From Rhizobium leguminosarum (GTDB taxonomy: Bacteria; Pseudomonadota; Alphaproteobacteria; Rhizobiales; Rhizobiaceae): 64,000 nucleotides of DNA. The stretch covers positions 3,470,001 through 3,534,000 of the forward strand of contig NZ_CP016286.1 of NCBI RefSeq assembly GCF_001679785.1. Reading direction: 5' to 3'. Below, one piece after another: positions 9,468 through 17,701 of this stretch. The position numbers were made by a program, and so were the translations under genes. Below the pieces are notes generated by a model. The model did no database searches, was not told the DNA's origin, and saw only the letters and a list, made by a program, of their open reading frames with translations. Positions within the stretch are counted from its first letter, which is position 1, and each line of letters opens with the position of its first letter.

Positions 9468-9893
9468 GGTCAATAATCCTTGTTGAACTTGGGCTGCGAC
9501 CGGCGCGCGTTCCGCCGGGCAAAGGTGATCTACCGACAGGTTGTTTGCATGCTGCAGGCGAAAATGCGCGCATCCGTCACGGATGATTCATAAACGTGAA
9601 GGACAGTGGCCGTGTTCCGGCCGCGAACGAACGGCTGCTCGCACGCAAGCGATACCGCTTGCGGCTGGAAGGCCGGTCGTGACTTTCGGCATGCCCGCAC
9701 TATGTCCTCCTCGGACGGACAAGAACGACGTGTGTCACCCGGACTATCGCCATTCGCCTTACGAAAAGTCAAGGACATTTGTGCATTTCAATTGACATAA
9801 GTGTCACACCCGTCATTATCCCCGGCAATAAAAGCGTCGCTAAGGCCTTTCATCCCATCAGGGATTTAGGGCAGGAAATCGTGCGGAGGAGAT
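9468..9893. other. Long regulatory gap between tal and a SorC regulator
   Basis: 426 bp without a credible gene between divergent start codons. It holds three dyads: CATCCG-tca-CGGATG (9571-9585), CGCAAGCG-atac-CGCTTGCG (9644-9663) and TGACA-taag-TGTCA (9793-9806). The last overlaps a possible promoter for the regulator, TTGACA at 9792-9797 and ATTATC at 9815-9820 with a 17-bp spacer. The short open frames here have no codon bias and no Shine-Dalgarno. A small RNA cannot be excluded. Confidence 0.5.
9792..9820 (+). promoter_or_regulatory. Putative promoter with overlapping operator for the SorC gene
   Basis: A consensus -35 TTGACA is followed after 17 bp by ATTATC, a weak -10. The dyad TGACA-taag-TGTCA at 9793-9806 covers the -35 box, so a bound repressor would block the polymerase. 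Autoregulation by the adjacent SorC protein is an inference. Confidence 0.35.
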
Positions 9894-10919
9894 GTGGTCA
9901 AGCTCAAACGCGGCACGCACACGGCCTATTCGGAGGCATCCTCGCTGCGGCTCAGGGCGGCATGGCTCTATTACAACGAGGGCCTGACCCAGAAGGACGT
10001 CGCCGAACAGCTCGGCATCAGTCGCACCACCGTCATCCGCCTGCTCGACGAGGCAATGAAACGCAGCGAAGTCCAGATCTGGATCAACGATTCCATCGGC
10101 GACTGCGTTGAACTTTCGGTGAAGCTGGAGCACGCCTACGGCCTCGACGAGGCGATCGTCGTCCCCGCGCCGACCAATGGTGACGTCAATTCACTGGCCA
10201 GGAATGTCGGTCTGGCGCTTGGCCAGTTCCTCTCCGAAGCCATCCCCGACGATTACACCATCGGCGTCGGCTGGGGCCGCACCATGACCGCCTCGCTGTC
10301 GAGCTTCCGGCCGCCGCGCCGCGCCAATTGCAAGGTCGTCTCGCTCTTGGGCGGCATCGTTGCAGTGCACCAGACGAACCCGATCGATTACACATGGCGG
10401 CTGGCAAACCAGCTCGGCGCCGAATGCTACATGTTCCTGGCGCCGCTTCTCGTCGACTCCATCGAGACCAAGCGCAATCTGATTGAGAAATGCGGACTGG
10501 ATACGATCTATCGTCTGGCCGAGAACCTCGATCTGGCGATCGTCAGCTGCGGCGATATCGGCCCGCATTCGACCTCGCTGTCGGAGGGCTGGATCTCGAA
10601 GGCCGAGCTGCAGGAACTGATCGATGCCGGCTGTGTCTGCGACACGATGTTCAACTTCCTCGACAAGGATGGCAATTCGGTCGACCACTCGATCAATCGG
10701 CGCGTCATGTCCGTCGATCTCGACACGCTGAAGGAGGCCAAGCATATCGTGCTCTCCTCTGGCGGCGCCCATCGGGCCGTGGCGATCCGTGCGACGATCA
10801 AGCGCATCGGCTGCAACACGCTGATCACCGATGAAAGTGCTGCACGCGCATTGCTGGAATTGGCAGAAGCCTCGCCGCCCGTCTCTTCTCCCCAGCGGGG
10901 AGAAGTGCCGGAGCGATGA
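9894..10919 (+). CDS. SorC/DeoR family sugar-binding transcriptional regulator
   Basis: 341 residues. The helix-turn-helix is at about 18-50 (LRAAWLYYNEGLTQKDVAEQ, then SRTTVIRLLDEAM). The sugar-phosphate-binding SorC effector domain fills the rest (VGLALGQFL, GVGWGRTMTASLSSF, LSSGGAHRAVAIRATI). It starts at GTG 9894 behind GGAGGAG; the overlapping ATG is out of frame. No metabolic gene follows on the same strand, so the target may be itself, the divergent tal, or distant genes. The last about ten codons run through a palindromic element, so the tail PVSSPQRGEVPER is probably an acquired extension. Confidence 0.9.
   Translation: MVKLKRGTHTAYSEASSLRLRAAWLYYNEGLTQKDVAEQLGISRTTVIRLLDEAMKRSEVQIWINDSIGDCVELSVKLEHAYGLDEAIVVPAPTNGDVNSLARNVGLALGQFLSEAIPDDYTIGVGWGRTMTASLSSFRPPRRANCKVVSLLGGIVAVHQTNPIDYTWRLANQLGAECYMFLAPLLVDSIETKRNLIEKCGLDTIYRLAENLDLAIVSCGDIGPHSTSLSEGWISKAELQELIDAGCVCDTMFNFLDKDGNSVDHSINRRVMSVDLDTLKEAKHIVLSSGGAHRAVAIRATIKRIGCNTLITDESAARALLELAEASPPVSSPQRGEVPER
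10885..10905. repeat. Palindromic element inside the 3' end of the SorC gene
   Basis: CTTCTCCCC-agc-GGGGAGAAG is a perfect 9-bp dyad of a kind widespread between rhizobial genes. Here it is translated as part of the regulator's C-terminal tail. A second dyad (10918-10925 with 10930-10937, loop ACCA) starts inside the stop codon and lies between the convergent genes, without a clear U-tract. Confidence 0.6.
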
Positions 10920-10952
10920 GCGGCGACCACGCCGCTCCGTCCTGGAAATCCC

Positions 10953-11825
10953 TCAGGCGTGCGCCGATTCCCAGCCGAGCATCGCCCGCTTGCGGGTGAG
11001 GCCCCAATGGTAGCCCGTCAGCGCCCCGTTCTTGCCGAGCGCCCGATGGCAGGGCACCACGAAGGAGATCGGGTTTGCACCGACCGCCGCACCCACGGCG
11101 CGCTGCGCCGTCGGGCTGCCGATATCGTTGGCGATATCGGAATAGGTGACGGCCTTGCCGAACGGGATTTTCAGCAGGCTCTGCCAGACGCGCACCTGGA
11201 AGTCCGTGCCGATCAGCACGACACGCAGCGGCTGCTCCGAGGACCATTTGCCAGGCTCGAAGATGCGGGCTGCATAGGGGATCGTCGCCTGCAGGTCTTC
11301 GACATATTCGGCGTTCGGCCAGCGGCAGGTCATATCCTCGAGGCAGGCCCTCTCGTCGCCGGAATCGCTGAAGGCAAGGCCGGCAAGGCCGCGATCGGTC
11401 ACCATGATCAGCGCCACGCCGAAGGGGCAGATGTGGAAGCCGTAGCGGATGATGAGACCGCCGCCCTTGGCCTTCCATTCGCCGGGCGACATCGCCTCAT
11501 GCGTGACGAAGAGATCATGCAAGCGGCTCGGCCCGGAGAGGCCGACCTCGATCGAGGTCTCGAGCAGCGGCATGTCTTCCTTGCGCAGCAGCCGCTTGGC
11601 GTGATCCAGCGTCACCGCTTGCAGGAAGCCCTTGGGCGACAGGCCTGCCCAGCGGGTGAAGGTCTTCTGAAGCTGGGTCGGCGACTGGTTGAGCCGCGCC
11701 GCGATCGCCTCCAGCGAAGGCTGGTCACGGTAATCCTCGGTGATGAGTTCGATCACCCGACGGACAATGTCATAATCAGGGCCGTCAGGCGTGATGTCTG
11801 TCTGCAGGTTGACAATCATATTCAT
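10953..11825 (-). CDS. Ada-type methylated-DNA-protein cysteine methyltransferase with AraC HTH domain
   Basis: 290 residues: an AraC-type DNA-binding domain (about 20-118) fused to an O6-alkylguanine-DNA methyltransferase domain (about 125-285). The suicide acceptor is C259 in VVPCHR, followed by ALGKNGALTGYHWG. The N-terminal zinc/phosphotriester domain of E. coli Ada is missing, so it can repair O6-methylguanine but cannot sense methylphosphotriesters through Cys38. The start is ATG 11825 behind AAGGAGA; the open frame upstream to 12116 overlaps the next gene and is not used. The Shine-Dalgarno lies inside a 9-bp palindrome. Confidence 0.93.
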   Translation of the reverse strand: MNMIVNLQTDITPDGPDYDIVRRVIELITEDYRDQPSLEAIAARLNQSPTQLQKTFTRWAGLSPKGFLQAVTLDHAKRLLRKEDMPLLETSIEVGLSGPSRLHDLFVTHEAMSPGEWKAKGGGLIIRYGFHICPFGVALIMVTDRGLAGLAFSDSGDERACLEDMTCRWPNAEYVEDLQATIPYAARIFEPGKWSSEQPLRVVLIGTDFQVRVWQSLLKIPFGKAVTYSDIANDIGSPTAQRAVGAAVGANPISFVVPCHRALGKNGALTGYHWGLTRKRAMLGWESAHA

Positions 11826-11831
11826 GGTCTT

Positions 11832-11850
11832 TCTCCTTGTAACAAGGAGA
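11832..11850. promoter_or_regulatory. Palindrome enclosing the ada Shine-Dalgarno
   Basis: TCTCCTTGT-a-ACAAGGAGA is a perfect 9-bp inverted repeat ending 6 bp before the ada start. The AAGGAGA arm is the ribosome-binding site. It could be a DNA operator for the AraC-like domain of the protein; as an RNA hairpin its one-base loop is too tight unless some pairs open. Confidence 0.45.
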
Positions 11851-11904
11851 TAGTCAAGTGGGGATGAGCAAACCACCCGATTCTTGCGCATCCGCCGGAT
11901 AGGT

Positions 11905-12402
11905 TCAGATCCGCTGCTTGACCGTCGCCAGCGCCCCCTTGAAGGCCTTGGCGAAGCTTTCGCGATCATCGGGATTGAGGAAGGAGCCGATATCCGTGCG
12001 CCGGCCTTCGCCGAAGATATGCATGGAAAGGATGCCGATCTCCTGGTGCCGGCGAACGAGGAAGCGCGTCCAGAACGGATTGAAATGATGCTCCACCATC
12101 CGTCCCGAGGGCGCAAACTTGCGCACCGACACGTCCGTGCGCGATACCGTCACCTGTTCGCGCGCTTTCCCGGATCGGTAATTCAGCCAGAAGGCGCCGT
12201 AGAGAAGCAGGAAATCCAGTCCGAAGAACAAGCCGATCGGCCAGGCTCCCGTCGCGATGAAGAACGTGCCGTAAAGCAGGCAGACGGCACCGGATAGGAT
12301 AAGCAGCACCTTGAAGCCCCGGCGGCCGAGCGACCGGTGGGGAAAGAGCTCGGCAGCGAAAACAGGCTGCTCATTGAAGCTGTCGGCGTTGCTTTCCATC
12401 AT
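11905..12402 (-). CDS. DUF2244 membrane protein
   Basis: 165 residues with two adjacent transmembrane helices (about 30-72, around LLILSGAVCLLYGTFFIATG) and a soluble C-terminal part. This is the layout of DUF2244, a small integral membrane family often near cytochrome oxidase or endonuclease III genes in alphaproteobacteria. Function is unknown. Two consecutive ATG codons (12402 and 12399) are possible starts. It is divergent from nth with only about 22 bp between the starts, so the promoters must overlap coding sequence. Confidence 0.85.
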   Translation of the reverse strand: MMESNADSFNEQPVFAAELFPHRSLGRRGFKVLLILSGAVCLLYGTFFIATGAWPIGLFFGLDFLLLYGAFWLNYRSGKAREQVTVSRTDVSVRKFAPSGRMVEHHFNPFWTRFLVRRHQEIGILSMHIFGEGRRTDIGSFLNPDDRESFAKAFKGALATVKQRI

Positions 12403-12424
12403 GGCTGCCGATTATAGAGTTTCC

Positions 12425-13207
12425 ATGGCGAATCCGAAACTCAAATCCGTTACCAAGACGCCGCAGGACGCGAATGTGATCGCCCGCCGCAAACCGGCGG
12501 GGGCGGTGCGCACGGCCTATTCGCCGGCCGACCGCGAGGAGATCTTCCGCCGCTTCTCGGTACAGCGGCCGGAACCGAAAGGCGAACTCGAGCACACCAA
12601 CCCCTTCACGCTCGTCGTCGCCGTGGCACTTTCGGCGCAAGCGACCGATGTTGGCGTCAACAAGGCGACGCGCGCGCTCTTCAAGATTGCCGATACGCCG
12701 GAAAAGATGCTCGACCTCGGTGAAGAGCGGCTGCGCGACCACATCAGGACGATCGGCCTCTACCGCAACAAGGCAAAAAACGTCATCGCGCTCTCGCAGA
12801 TGCTGGTCGACCAGTTCGGCGGCAAGGTGCCGGAGACGCGCGACGAACTGGTGAGATTGCCAGGCGTCGGCCGCAAGACCGCCAATGTCGTGCTTTCCAT
12901 GGCCTTCGGCCAGGCGACGATGGCCGTCGACACGCACATCTTCCGTATCGCCAATCGCATCAGGCTCGCCCCCGGCAAGACACCTGACGAGGTCGAGGAA
13001 CGCCTGATGAAGGTGATCCCGAAACATTACCTCTATCATGCGCATCACTGGCTGATCCTGCACGGCCGCTATACCTGCAAGGCGCGCCGGCCCGAATGCG
13101 AGCGCTGCGTCATCGCCGATCTCTGCAAATCGCCCGAGAAGAGCTGGGATGTGCCGGCACCGCTCGTCGAGCTACCGCCGCAGGTGATCGGCGAGGCCGT
13201 CGAGTAG
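12425..13207 (+). CDS. nth: Endonuclease III (DNA glycosylase/AP lyase)
   Basis: 260 residues. It removes oxidised pyrimidines and nicks AP sites in base excision repair. The helix-hairpin-helix is LPGVGRKTANVV with catalytic lysine K151, and the catalytic aspartate is D169 in VDTHIFR. Four cysteines with C-X6-C-X2-C-X5-C spacing (C218, C225, C228, C234) bind a [4Fe-4S] cluster. An N-terminal extension of about 40 basic residues exceeds the 211-residue E. coli enzyme. ATG 12425 is preferred; ATG 12401 would overlap the divergent gene's start. The last 36 bp overlap the convergent tetR gene. Confidence 0.97.
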   Translation: MANPKLKSVTKTPQDANVIARRKPAGAVRTAYSPADREEIFRRFSVQRPEPKGELEHTNPFTLVVAVALSAQATDVGVNKATRALFKIADTPEKMLDLGEERLRDHIRTIGLYRNKAKNVIALSQMLVDQFGGKVPETRDELVRLPGVGRKTANVVLSMAFGQATMAVDTHIFRIANRIRLAPGKTPDEVEERLMKVIPKHYLYHAHHWLILHGRYTCKARRPECERCVIADLCKSPEKSWDVPAPLVELPPQVIGEAVE

Positions 13208-13756
13208 GACAGCGATCGTCTGCTCGTAATACCGCCTTTCGGCGCCCGCCTCGATCGCGATCGCCGCGCGATCGAAGGCCGCCGATAGCAGCGACGTCAG
13301 CGGTTCGAGCATAGCGCCGGCCTCTGGAAGCATCGCTGCAAGCCCTGTCCGCAGCGTCGCTTCCGCATTCTCCGCATCGATTGTCGCACTCGCCAGCGGG
13401 CCGAGAACGGCAGGTGCCTCGATCAGCAGCAGCCGCGTGCGCCCTTGCGCCATCATCGCATCGAAATAGGCCGAGGCACCGGCGAATAGCATGGCACGCG
13501 GCGCGTCGTAGGACGCCGAGCGCGCCTCGATCGCAGCGGCCACCGCGCGCGCCTCGCATTCGATGACTGCGCGAAACAGCGCCTTCTTGTCTTCAAAGTG
13601 ATGATAGAGCGCGCCACGCGTCACTCCCGCCGCCGTGACGATCTCCGGCGTCGCGGTTTCTGCATAGCCTTTCTCGACGAAGAGACGTCGACCGGCATCG
13701 ATCAGTGCCTGTCTCGTCTGCTCCGTTCTCTCGCGATTGCTGCGGCTCATGCTCAT
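13172..13756 (-). CDS. TetR family transcriptional regulator
   Basis: 194 residues with a TetR N-terminal helix-turn-helix at about 12-58 (AGVTRGALYHHFEDKKALF) and a helical ligand-binding C-terminal domain. It is divergent from a VOC-fold gene, and two near-identical operators lie between them, so it very likely represses itself and that gene. Its 3' end overlaps the end of nth on the other strand by 36 bp. The ligand is unknown. Confidence 0.94.
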   Translation of the reverse strand: MSMSRSNRERTEQTRQALIDAGRRLFVEKGYAETATPEIVTAAGVTRGALYHHFEDKKALFRAVIECEARAVAAAIEARSASYDAPRAMLFAGASAYFDAMMAQGRTRLLLIEAPAVLGPLASATIDAENAEATLRTGLAAMLPEAGAMLEPLTSLLSAAFDRAAIAIEAGAERRYYEQTIAVLLDGLADHLRR

Positions 13757-13762
13757 CTCTTT

Positions 13763-13783
13763 ACATACAAACAGAATGTATGT
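13763..13783. promoter_or_regulatory. TetR operator 1
   Basis: ACATACA-aacagaa-TGTATGT is a perfect 7-bp inverted repeat 7 bp upstream of the tetR start. The same half-sites recur at 13796-13812. The paired sites between divergent genes strongly suggest binding by the adjacent TetR protein. Confidence 0.75.
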
Positions 13784-13795
13784 TAAGAGATAAAA

Positions 13796-13812
13796 ACATA
13801 CAGATTGTATGT
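13796..13812. promoter_or_regulatory. TetR operator 2
   Basis: ACATACA-gat-TGTATGT has the same 7-bp half-sites as operator 1 but a 3-bp spacer instead of 7. It lies 20 bp upstream of the VOC-gene start, just before the AAGGAGG ribosome-binding site. Confidence 0.75.
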
Positions 13813-13832
13813 AAAAAAAGGAGGAAAACGAG

Positions 13833-14258
13833 ATGAAATCGACGAGCTATTATCCTGTCATCATGACCGACGACGTTGCCGGCACCGCCAGCTTTTATTG
13901 CACGCATTTCGGCTTCAAAGCTCTGTTCGAAAGCGACTGGTATGTTCACCTGCAATCGGCAGAGGAGGAGCATATCGCGCTTGCCATCCTTGACGGCAGC
14001 CACGAGACCATCCCGGCCACAGCCCGCGGCAGGGTGTCCGGCCTGCTCCTCAATTTCGAGGTCGGCGATGTCGATGGGATCTATGCAGCCTGCCGGAGCG
14101 CCGGCCTGCCAATTCTGAGAGAAATCCGCGACGAGGATTTCGGCCAGCGGCATTTCATCACCGCCGATCCAAACGGCGTGCTGATCGACATCATCAAGCC
14201 GATCCCGCCGAGCGCCGAATTCGCGGCGATGTATGACGCCTCCGCCCTGCCCGCTTGA
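13833..14258 (+). CDS. VOC-fold (glyoxalase/bleomycin-resistance) protein
   Basis: 141 residues with two beta-alpha-beta-beta-beta modules ([20 protein letters not shown] at the start, then [18 protein letters not shown] and [15 protein letters not shown]). Members bind a divalent metal and either catalyse isomerisation or dioxygenation or sequester a toxic ligand; the substrate here is unknown. A strong AAAGGAGG site precedes the ATG. Control by the divergent TetR suggests an inducible detoxification role. It ends 3 bp before the convergent CysZ-like gene. Confidence 0.9.
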   Translation: MKSTSYYPVIMTDDVAGTASFYCTHFGFKALFESDWYVHLQSAEEEHIALAILDGSHETIPATARGRVSGLLLNFEVGDVDGIYAACRSAGLPILREIRDEDFGQRHFITADPNGVLIDIIKPIPPSAEFAAMYDASALPA

Positions 14259-14261
14259 GCC

Positions 14262-14969
14262 TCACAACCCGGGATCCTTAGCGGAGACCAGCTTGTGCAG
14301 ATGCACCATCATGCCGGCGGCAAAAAGCGGCGTCAGAAGATTGACGATCGGGATCGCCAGGAAAAGGGCGATCATCAGCCCGCCGAGAAAGACGGTGGAG
14401 GCATGCTTGGCGCGAAAGAGCCGCGCCTCATCCGGCGAACGGAAGCGCATGGCGGCGAATTCGAAAAATTCCCGTCCGAGCAGATAGCCGTTCACCAGAA
14501 AGAACGCGACCAGATTGACGCCGGGGATGAACAGCAACAGCAATGCCACTATATTGCCGAGAATCACCACACCGAGGAACTTGATCGAGCTTGCCATCGC
14601 CGGACCGAGCGGCATGGCGGTGCCCGGCGTGTCCTTGGGATAGTCGCGCTTTTCGATGACATCGGCGACGTCGTCGAGAAACAGGCCGGCGATCAGCGCC
14701 GTCACCGGCGACAGCAGCAACGCCAGCATGAGGGCAAGGCCGATACCGGCAAGAATTGCGAAGATGAGAGCGAACCACCCCGCCCAATCCGGCATATCGG
14801 GAAAGAAGCTCGTCAGCCAGGGAAAGAGAAAGGTCATGAAGGCTCCGCGCAGCGCGAACCAGAGGCTGACAAGCACGAGGATCGTCAGGCCGAGCACCTT
14901 CCAGAAGACAGAACGCGTTTCCGATGCGAACAGATTGGCGAGCGAAAGTCGAGCGGCGTCAAGAATCAT
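14262..14969 (-). CDS. CysZ/EI24 family membrane protein
   Basis: 235 residues with four to six transmembrane segments (FWKVLGLTILVLVSLWFALR at about 22, further helices at about 65-95, 135-160 and 195-225). The pattern matches the EI24/CysZ-like family. E. coli CysZ is a sulfate channel; whether this protein moves sulfate is not known. No sulfur genes are nearby. It appears monocistronic. Confidence 0.8.
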   Translation of the reverse strand: MILDAARLSLANLFASETRSVFWKVLGLTILVLVSLWFALRGAFMTFLFPWLTSFFPDMPDWAGWFALIFAILAGIGLALMLALLLSPVTALIAGLFLDDVADVIEKRDYPKDTPGTAMPLGPAMASSIKFLGVVILGNIVALLLLFIPGVNLVAFFLVNGYLLGREFFEFAAMRFRSPDEARLFRAKHASTVFLGGLMIALFLAIPIVNLLTPLFAAGMMVHLHKLVSAKDPGL

Positions 14970-15204
14970 GTCTCAGGCGTCTCCGGGTTGCGCCGAAGAT
15001 GTAGGAAAGATGGAGGCCACCGACAAGAGAGAATAAAATTGCATTCAGTAATAGAAAACTTGTCGAAAACTAAATACTAATATAATATTGTGACACATAT
15101 GAAATACGCACGGGCCTGAGAAGCAGCTTCCGAAATAGTTGCCAAGACAAGGGGTCGCAACAGCGCATCCACGGAACGCCTCTGAGGAAGACGGGGAGGC
15201 TGAC

Positions 15205-16059
15205 GTGGAAGACTTTGTGCAAAAACTCAGGCAATACGCAAAAACCGGCACACCGGCCGAGCGACGTATCGCGAAATATTTCACCGAACATCTGAACGAC
15301 CTGCCGTTCGAGACGGCTGCGTCCGTTGCCGACAGGCTGGATCTCTCGCCGATGACCGTCGGGCGCTTCCTGCGCTCGCTCGGCTATCAGGGATTGGACA
15401 GCGTCAAGGTGGAGATTCGCGAGACCGTGACGACATCGCCGGCGCAATTGCAGAGCGCCATGAGCGAGCTGCATGCCGACGCCGCGGCGGGCAAACCGCT
15501 CGCCGTTCTGGTTGCCGAACAGATCCAGGCCCTCCATCATATCTATCATCTGACGGCGCAGCCGCACTGGTCGGAAGCCGTCGGCCTGATCAGCACCGCC
15601 CGCGAAGTGTCGATCGCCACTCATGCGCGGCTCGCAAGCCTGGCCAATCATTTCTGCCAGCGGCTGACACAAGCCCGCGACGGCGTGCGCACGCTGGACG
15701 CCGCCGACAATCGTTTCGCGGAGCTTTTCGCACGGCTGGCGGTCGACGACGCGCTGCTCGTCATCATCGATTGCCGCCGCTTCGCCAAGGCACGGCTGCT
15801 TGCCAGAACGGCGCGGCGCTACGGCTATAAGGTGGTACTCATTTCGCCGCAGCAGGCGGACTGGATGGCGGACCAGTCGAACGTCATGCTGTCCTTGCCG
15901 CCCGCGCGCGCCCCCGATCTCGACAATCTTCCGCCGCTGATCGCGCTGCTCGATTGCCTGTCGGAATCCGTCATCCTCCAAGTCGGAGAGGAGGCGGCAC
16001 TTCGCCGCCGCCGCATGATGGAATTCGCGACCGTCCTCGGCGAGACCGCCAGTCACTAA
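15205..16059 (+). CDS. MurR/RpiR family transcriptional regulator
   Basis: 284 residues: an N-terminal RpiR helix-turn-helix (about 1-80, with TAASVADRLDLSPMTVGRFL) and a C-terminal SIS sugar-phosphate-binding domain (about 120-260). Such proteins sense phosphosugars. GTG 15205 follows a clear GGGGAGG at proper spacing and is preferred to the upstream ATG at 15139. The 5' flank at 15030-15110 is strikingly AT-rich compared with the rest, as expected of a promoter. No operon partner lies downstream; the FGGY kinase gene is convergent. The target is unknown. Confidence 0.88.
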   Translation: MEDFVQKLRQYAKTGTPAERRIAKYFTEHLNDLPFETAASVADRLDLSPMTVGRFLRSLGYQGLDSVKVEIRETVTTSPAQLQSAMSELHADAAAGKPLAVLVAEQIQALHHIYHLTAQPHWSEAVGLISTAREVSIATHARLASLANHFCQRLTQARDGVRTLDAADNRFAELFARLAVDDALLVIIDCRRFAKARLLARTARRYGYKVVLISPQQADWMADQSNVMLSLPPARAPDLDNLPPLIALLDCLSESVILQVGEEAALRRRRMMEFATVLGETASH

Positions 16060-16102
16060 AGCATGTCGCCCAAAACGGCCGGTTTTGCGACAACAATATG
16101 CG
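16060..16102. repeat. Intergenic palindromic repeat, copy B
   Basis: It starts at the base after the rpiR-type gene stop. AGCATGTCGCCCAAAAC and GGTTTTGCGACAACAATATG form a nested dyad almost identical to copy A at 6981. It may act as a bidirectional transcription end between the convergent genes. Confidence 0.65.
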
Positions 16103-16114
16103 TGAAACCAAAAT

Positions 16115-17701
16115 CTATTGCATCGTTTCCAATTCGGCGCGGTGCCGGTGCATGGCGAGAAGGCGACGGTAGTCGCGGTCGTAGAGCGCCTGCTTCGCCG
16201 TGTCGGGAAGCCGTTCGTCGGCGCCCGGATACATCGCCTCGCCGGCCGCCGCCAGATCCTTGTACAAGCCGCAGGCGACGGATGCTGCGATCGCCGTGCC
16301 GAGCAGCACCGCCTCGTTCATCTTCGGCACCACGACCTTGCAGCCGGTCGCATCGCTATAAAGCTCCATCAGCACCGGGTTTTTCACGTGCCCGCCGGCG
16401 ATATGAAGCGTATCGGTCATGTAGCCGTATTCCTTCATCATTTCCAGGATATGGCGGATGCCGAGCGCAATCCCCACCGCAGACCGCCAATAGAGCGCGC
16501 AGAGCCCGTCGAAGGACGTATCGAGCGTCAGTCCGCTGACGACGCCGACCGCATGGGGATCGGCGAGCGGCGAACGATTGCCATGGAAATCCGGCAGCAC
16601 GAAGATCCGCGCACCGAAGGCATCGCCCTCCTCGGCCCGCAATTCGGCGATGCGCGCGACGATCCTCTGATGCAGCGCCGCCGTCGGCTCACCGCCGGCC
16701 GCATGCATGCGCACGATGTGGTCGAGCAGCGCGCCGGTCGCCGATTGCCCGGCCTCCACCAACCAGGATTGCGGGAAGACAGCCTCGTAGTAGGGGCCCC
16801 ACATGCCATGGCTCGGCTTGCGCTCCCGCGAGAAGGTAACGATGCAACTCGACGTGCCGGCAATCAGCGCCAGTTGGTGCTCGCGTTTGACAGGATCTGC
16901 GGCATAGCCGCCGAGCGCGCCGAGTGCGCCGGCATAGGCGTCGATCATCCCAGCAGCGACACGGCAATCCGTCGTCAGCCCCAGCGCTTCCGCCGCTTCC
17001 TCGGTCAGCCGGCCGACGCTGTCTCCGACAGGCGTGGTCTCATCCGGCAGATGGCCGCGCGTCCGAAGATCCTCGAGGCCGATCCGCTCCAGGAAGTCTT
17101 GCTGCCAGCCCTTTTCGAGATGGGCGAGATAGTTCCATTTCGCCGTCAGCGTGCAACGCGAACGGGCGGACGATCCGGTCGATTTCCACGTCATGAAATC
17201 GGCGAGATCGAAGAAGTAGCCGGCCTTTTCCCATGTGGCGGGCAGCTTCTTCTTCAGCCACATCAGCTTTGGCATTTCCATTTCCGGCGACATCACCTGG
17301 CCGGAATGTTCGAGCACCCTATGCCCCGTCGCCGTGCAGAAATCGGCTTCCTTCAGCGCCCGGTGATCGAGCCAGACGATCGTGTCGAAACGCCTCTCGC
17401 CGCCTGTGGAAACGCTGAGCTGCCGACCCTCGAGATCACGGACGACGAGCGAACAGGTGGCGTCGAAGCCGATCGCTCCGACCGAGGCGGCGGCGATGCC
17501 GGATTGCTCCATCGCTCTGCGCACCGCCGTGCAGGCGGCCGACCAGATGTCTTCGGAATCATGCTCGGCATGGTTTTCGCGCGGCCGGTTCATCGCGATC
17601 GGATGCTCGGCCTTGGCAAGCAGACGGCCGCGTGCATCGAAGACGCCGGCGCGCGCGCTGCCCGTGCCGATATCCACCGCAACCACATGATCACGCATCA
17701 A
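16115..17701 (-). CDS. FGGY family pentulose/polyol kinase
   Basis: 528 residues, the usual size of FGGY carbohydrate kinases. Two actin-like domains are visible: the N-terminal phosphate-binding segment VVAVDIGTGSARAGVFD and the C-terminal signature region around LHIAGGHVKNPVLMELYSDA with AVLLGTAIAAS. The sequence resembles the D-ribulokinase-like pentulose kinase subgroup. It is the last gene of the polyol operon, overlapping the HAD gene by 4 bp. It probably phosphorylates the ketose made by the mannitol-type dehydrogenase or a related pentulose; the exact sugar is not determinable. Confidence 0.9.
   Translation of the reverse strand: MMRDHVVAVDIGTGSARAGVFDARGRLLAKAEHPIAMNRPRENHAEHDSEDIWSAACTAVRRAMEQSGIAAASVGAIGFDATCSLVVRDLEGRQLSVSTGGERRFDTIVWLDHRALKEADFCTATGHRVLEHSGQVMSPEMEMPKLMWLKKKLPATWEKAGYFFDLADFMTWKSTGSSARSRCTLTAKWNYLAHLEKGWQQDFLERIGLEDLRTRGHLPDETTPVGDSVGRLTEEAAEALGLTTDCRVAAGMIDAYAGALGALGGYAADPVKREHQLALIAGTSSCIVTFSRERKPSHGMWGPYYEAVFPQSWLVEAGQSATGALLDHIVRMHAAGGEPTAALHQRIVARIAELRAEEGDAFGARIFVLPDFHGNRSPLADPHAVGVVSGLTLDTSFDGLCALYWRSAVGIALGIRHILEMMKEYGYMTDTLHIAGGHVKNPVLMELYSDATGCKVVVPKMNEAVLLGTAIAASVACGLYKDLAAAGEAMYPGADERLPDTAKQALYDRDYRRLLAMHRHRAELETMQ

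Noticed and set aside
15070..16056. Minus-strand frame opposite the RpiR-type regulator
   Set aside because: Plus strand has RpiR HTH and SIS domains and a GGGGAGG-GTG start; the minus frame has none of these.
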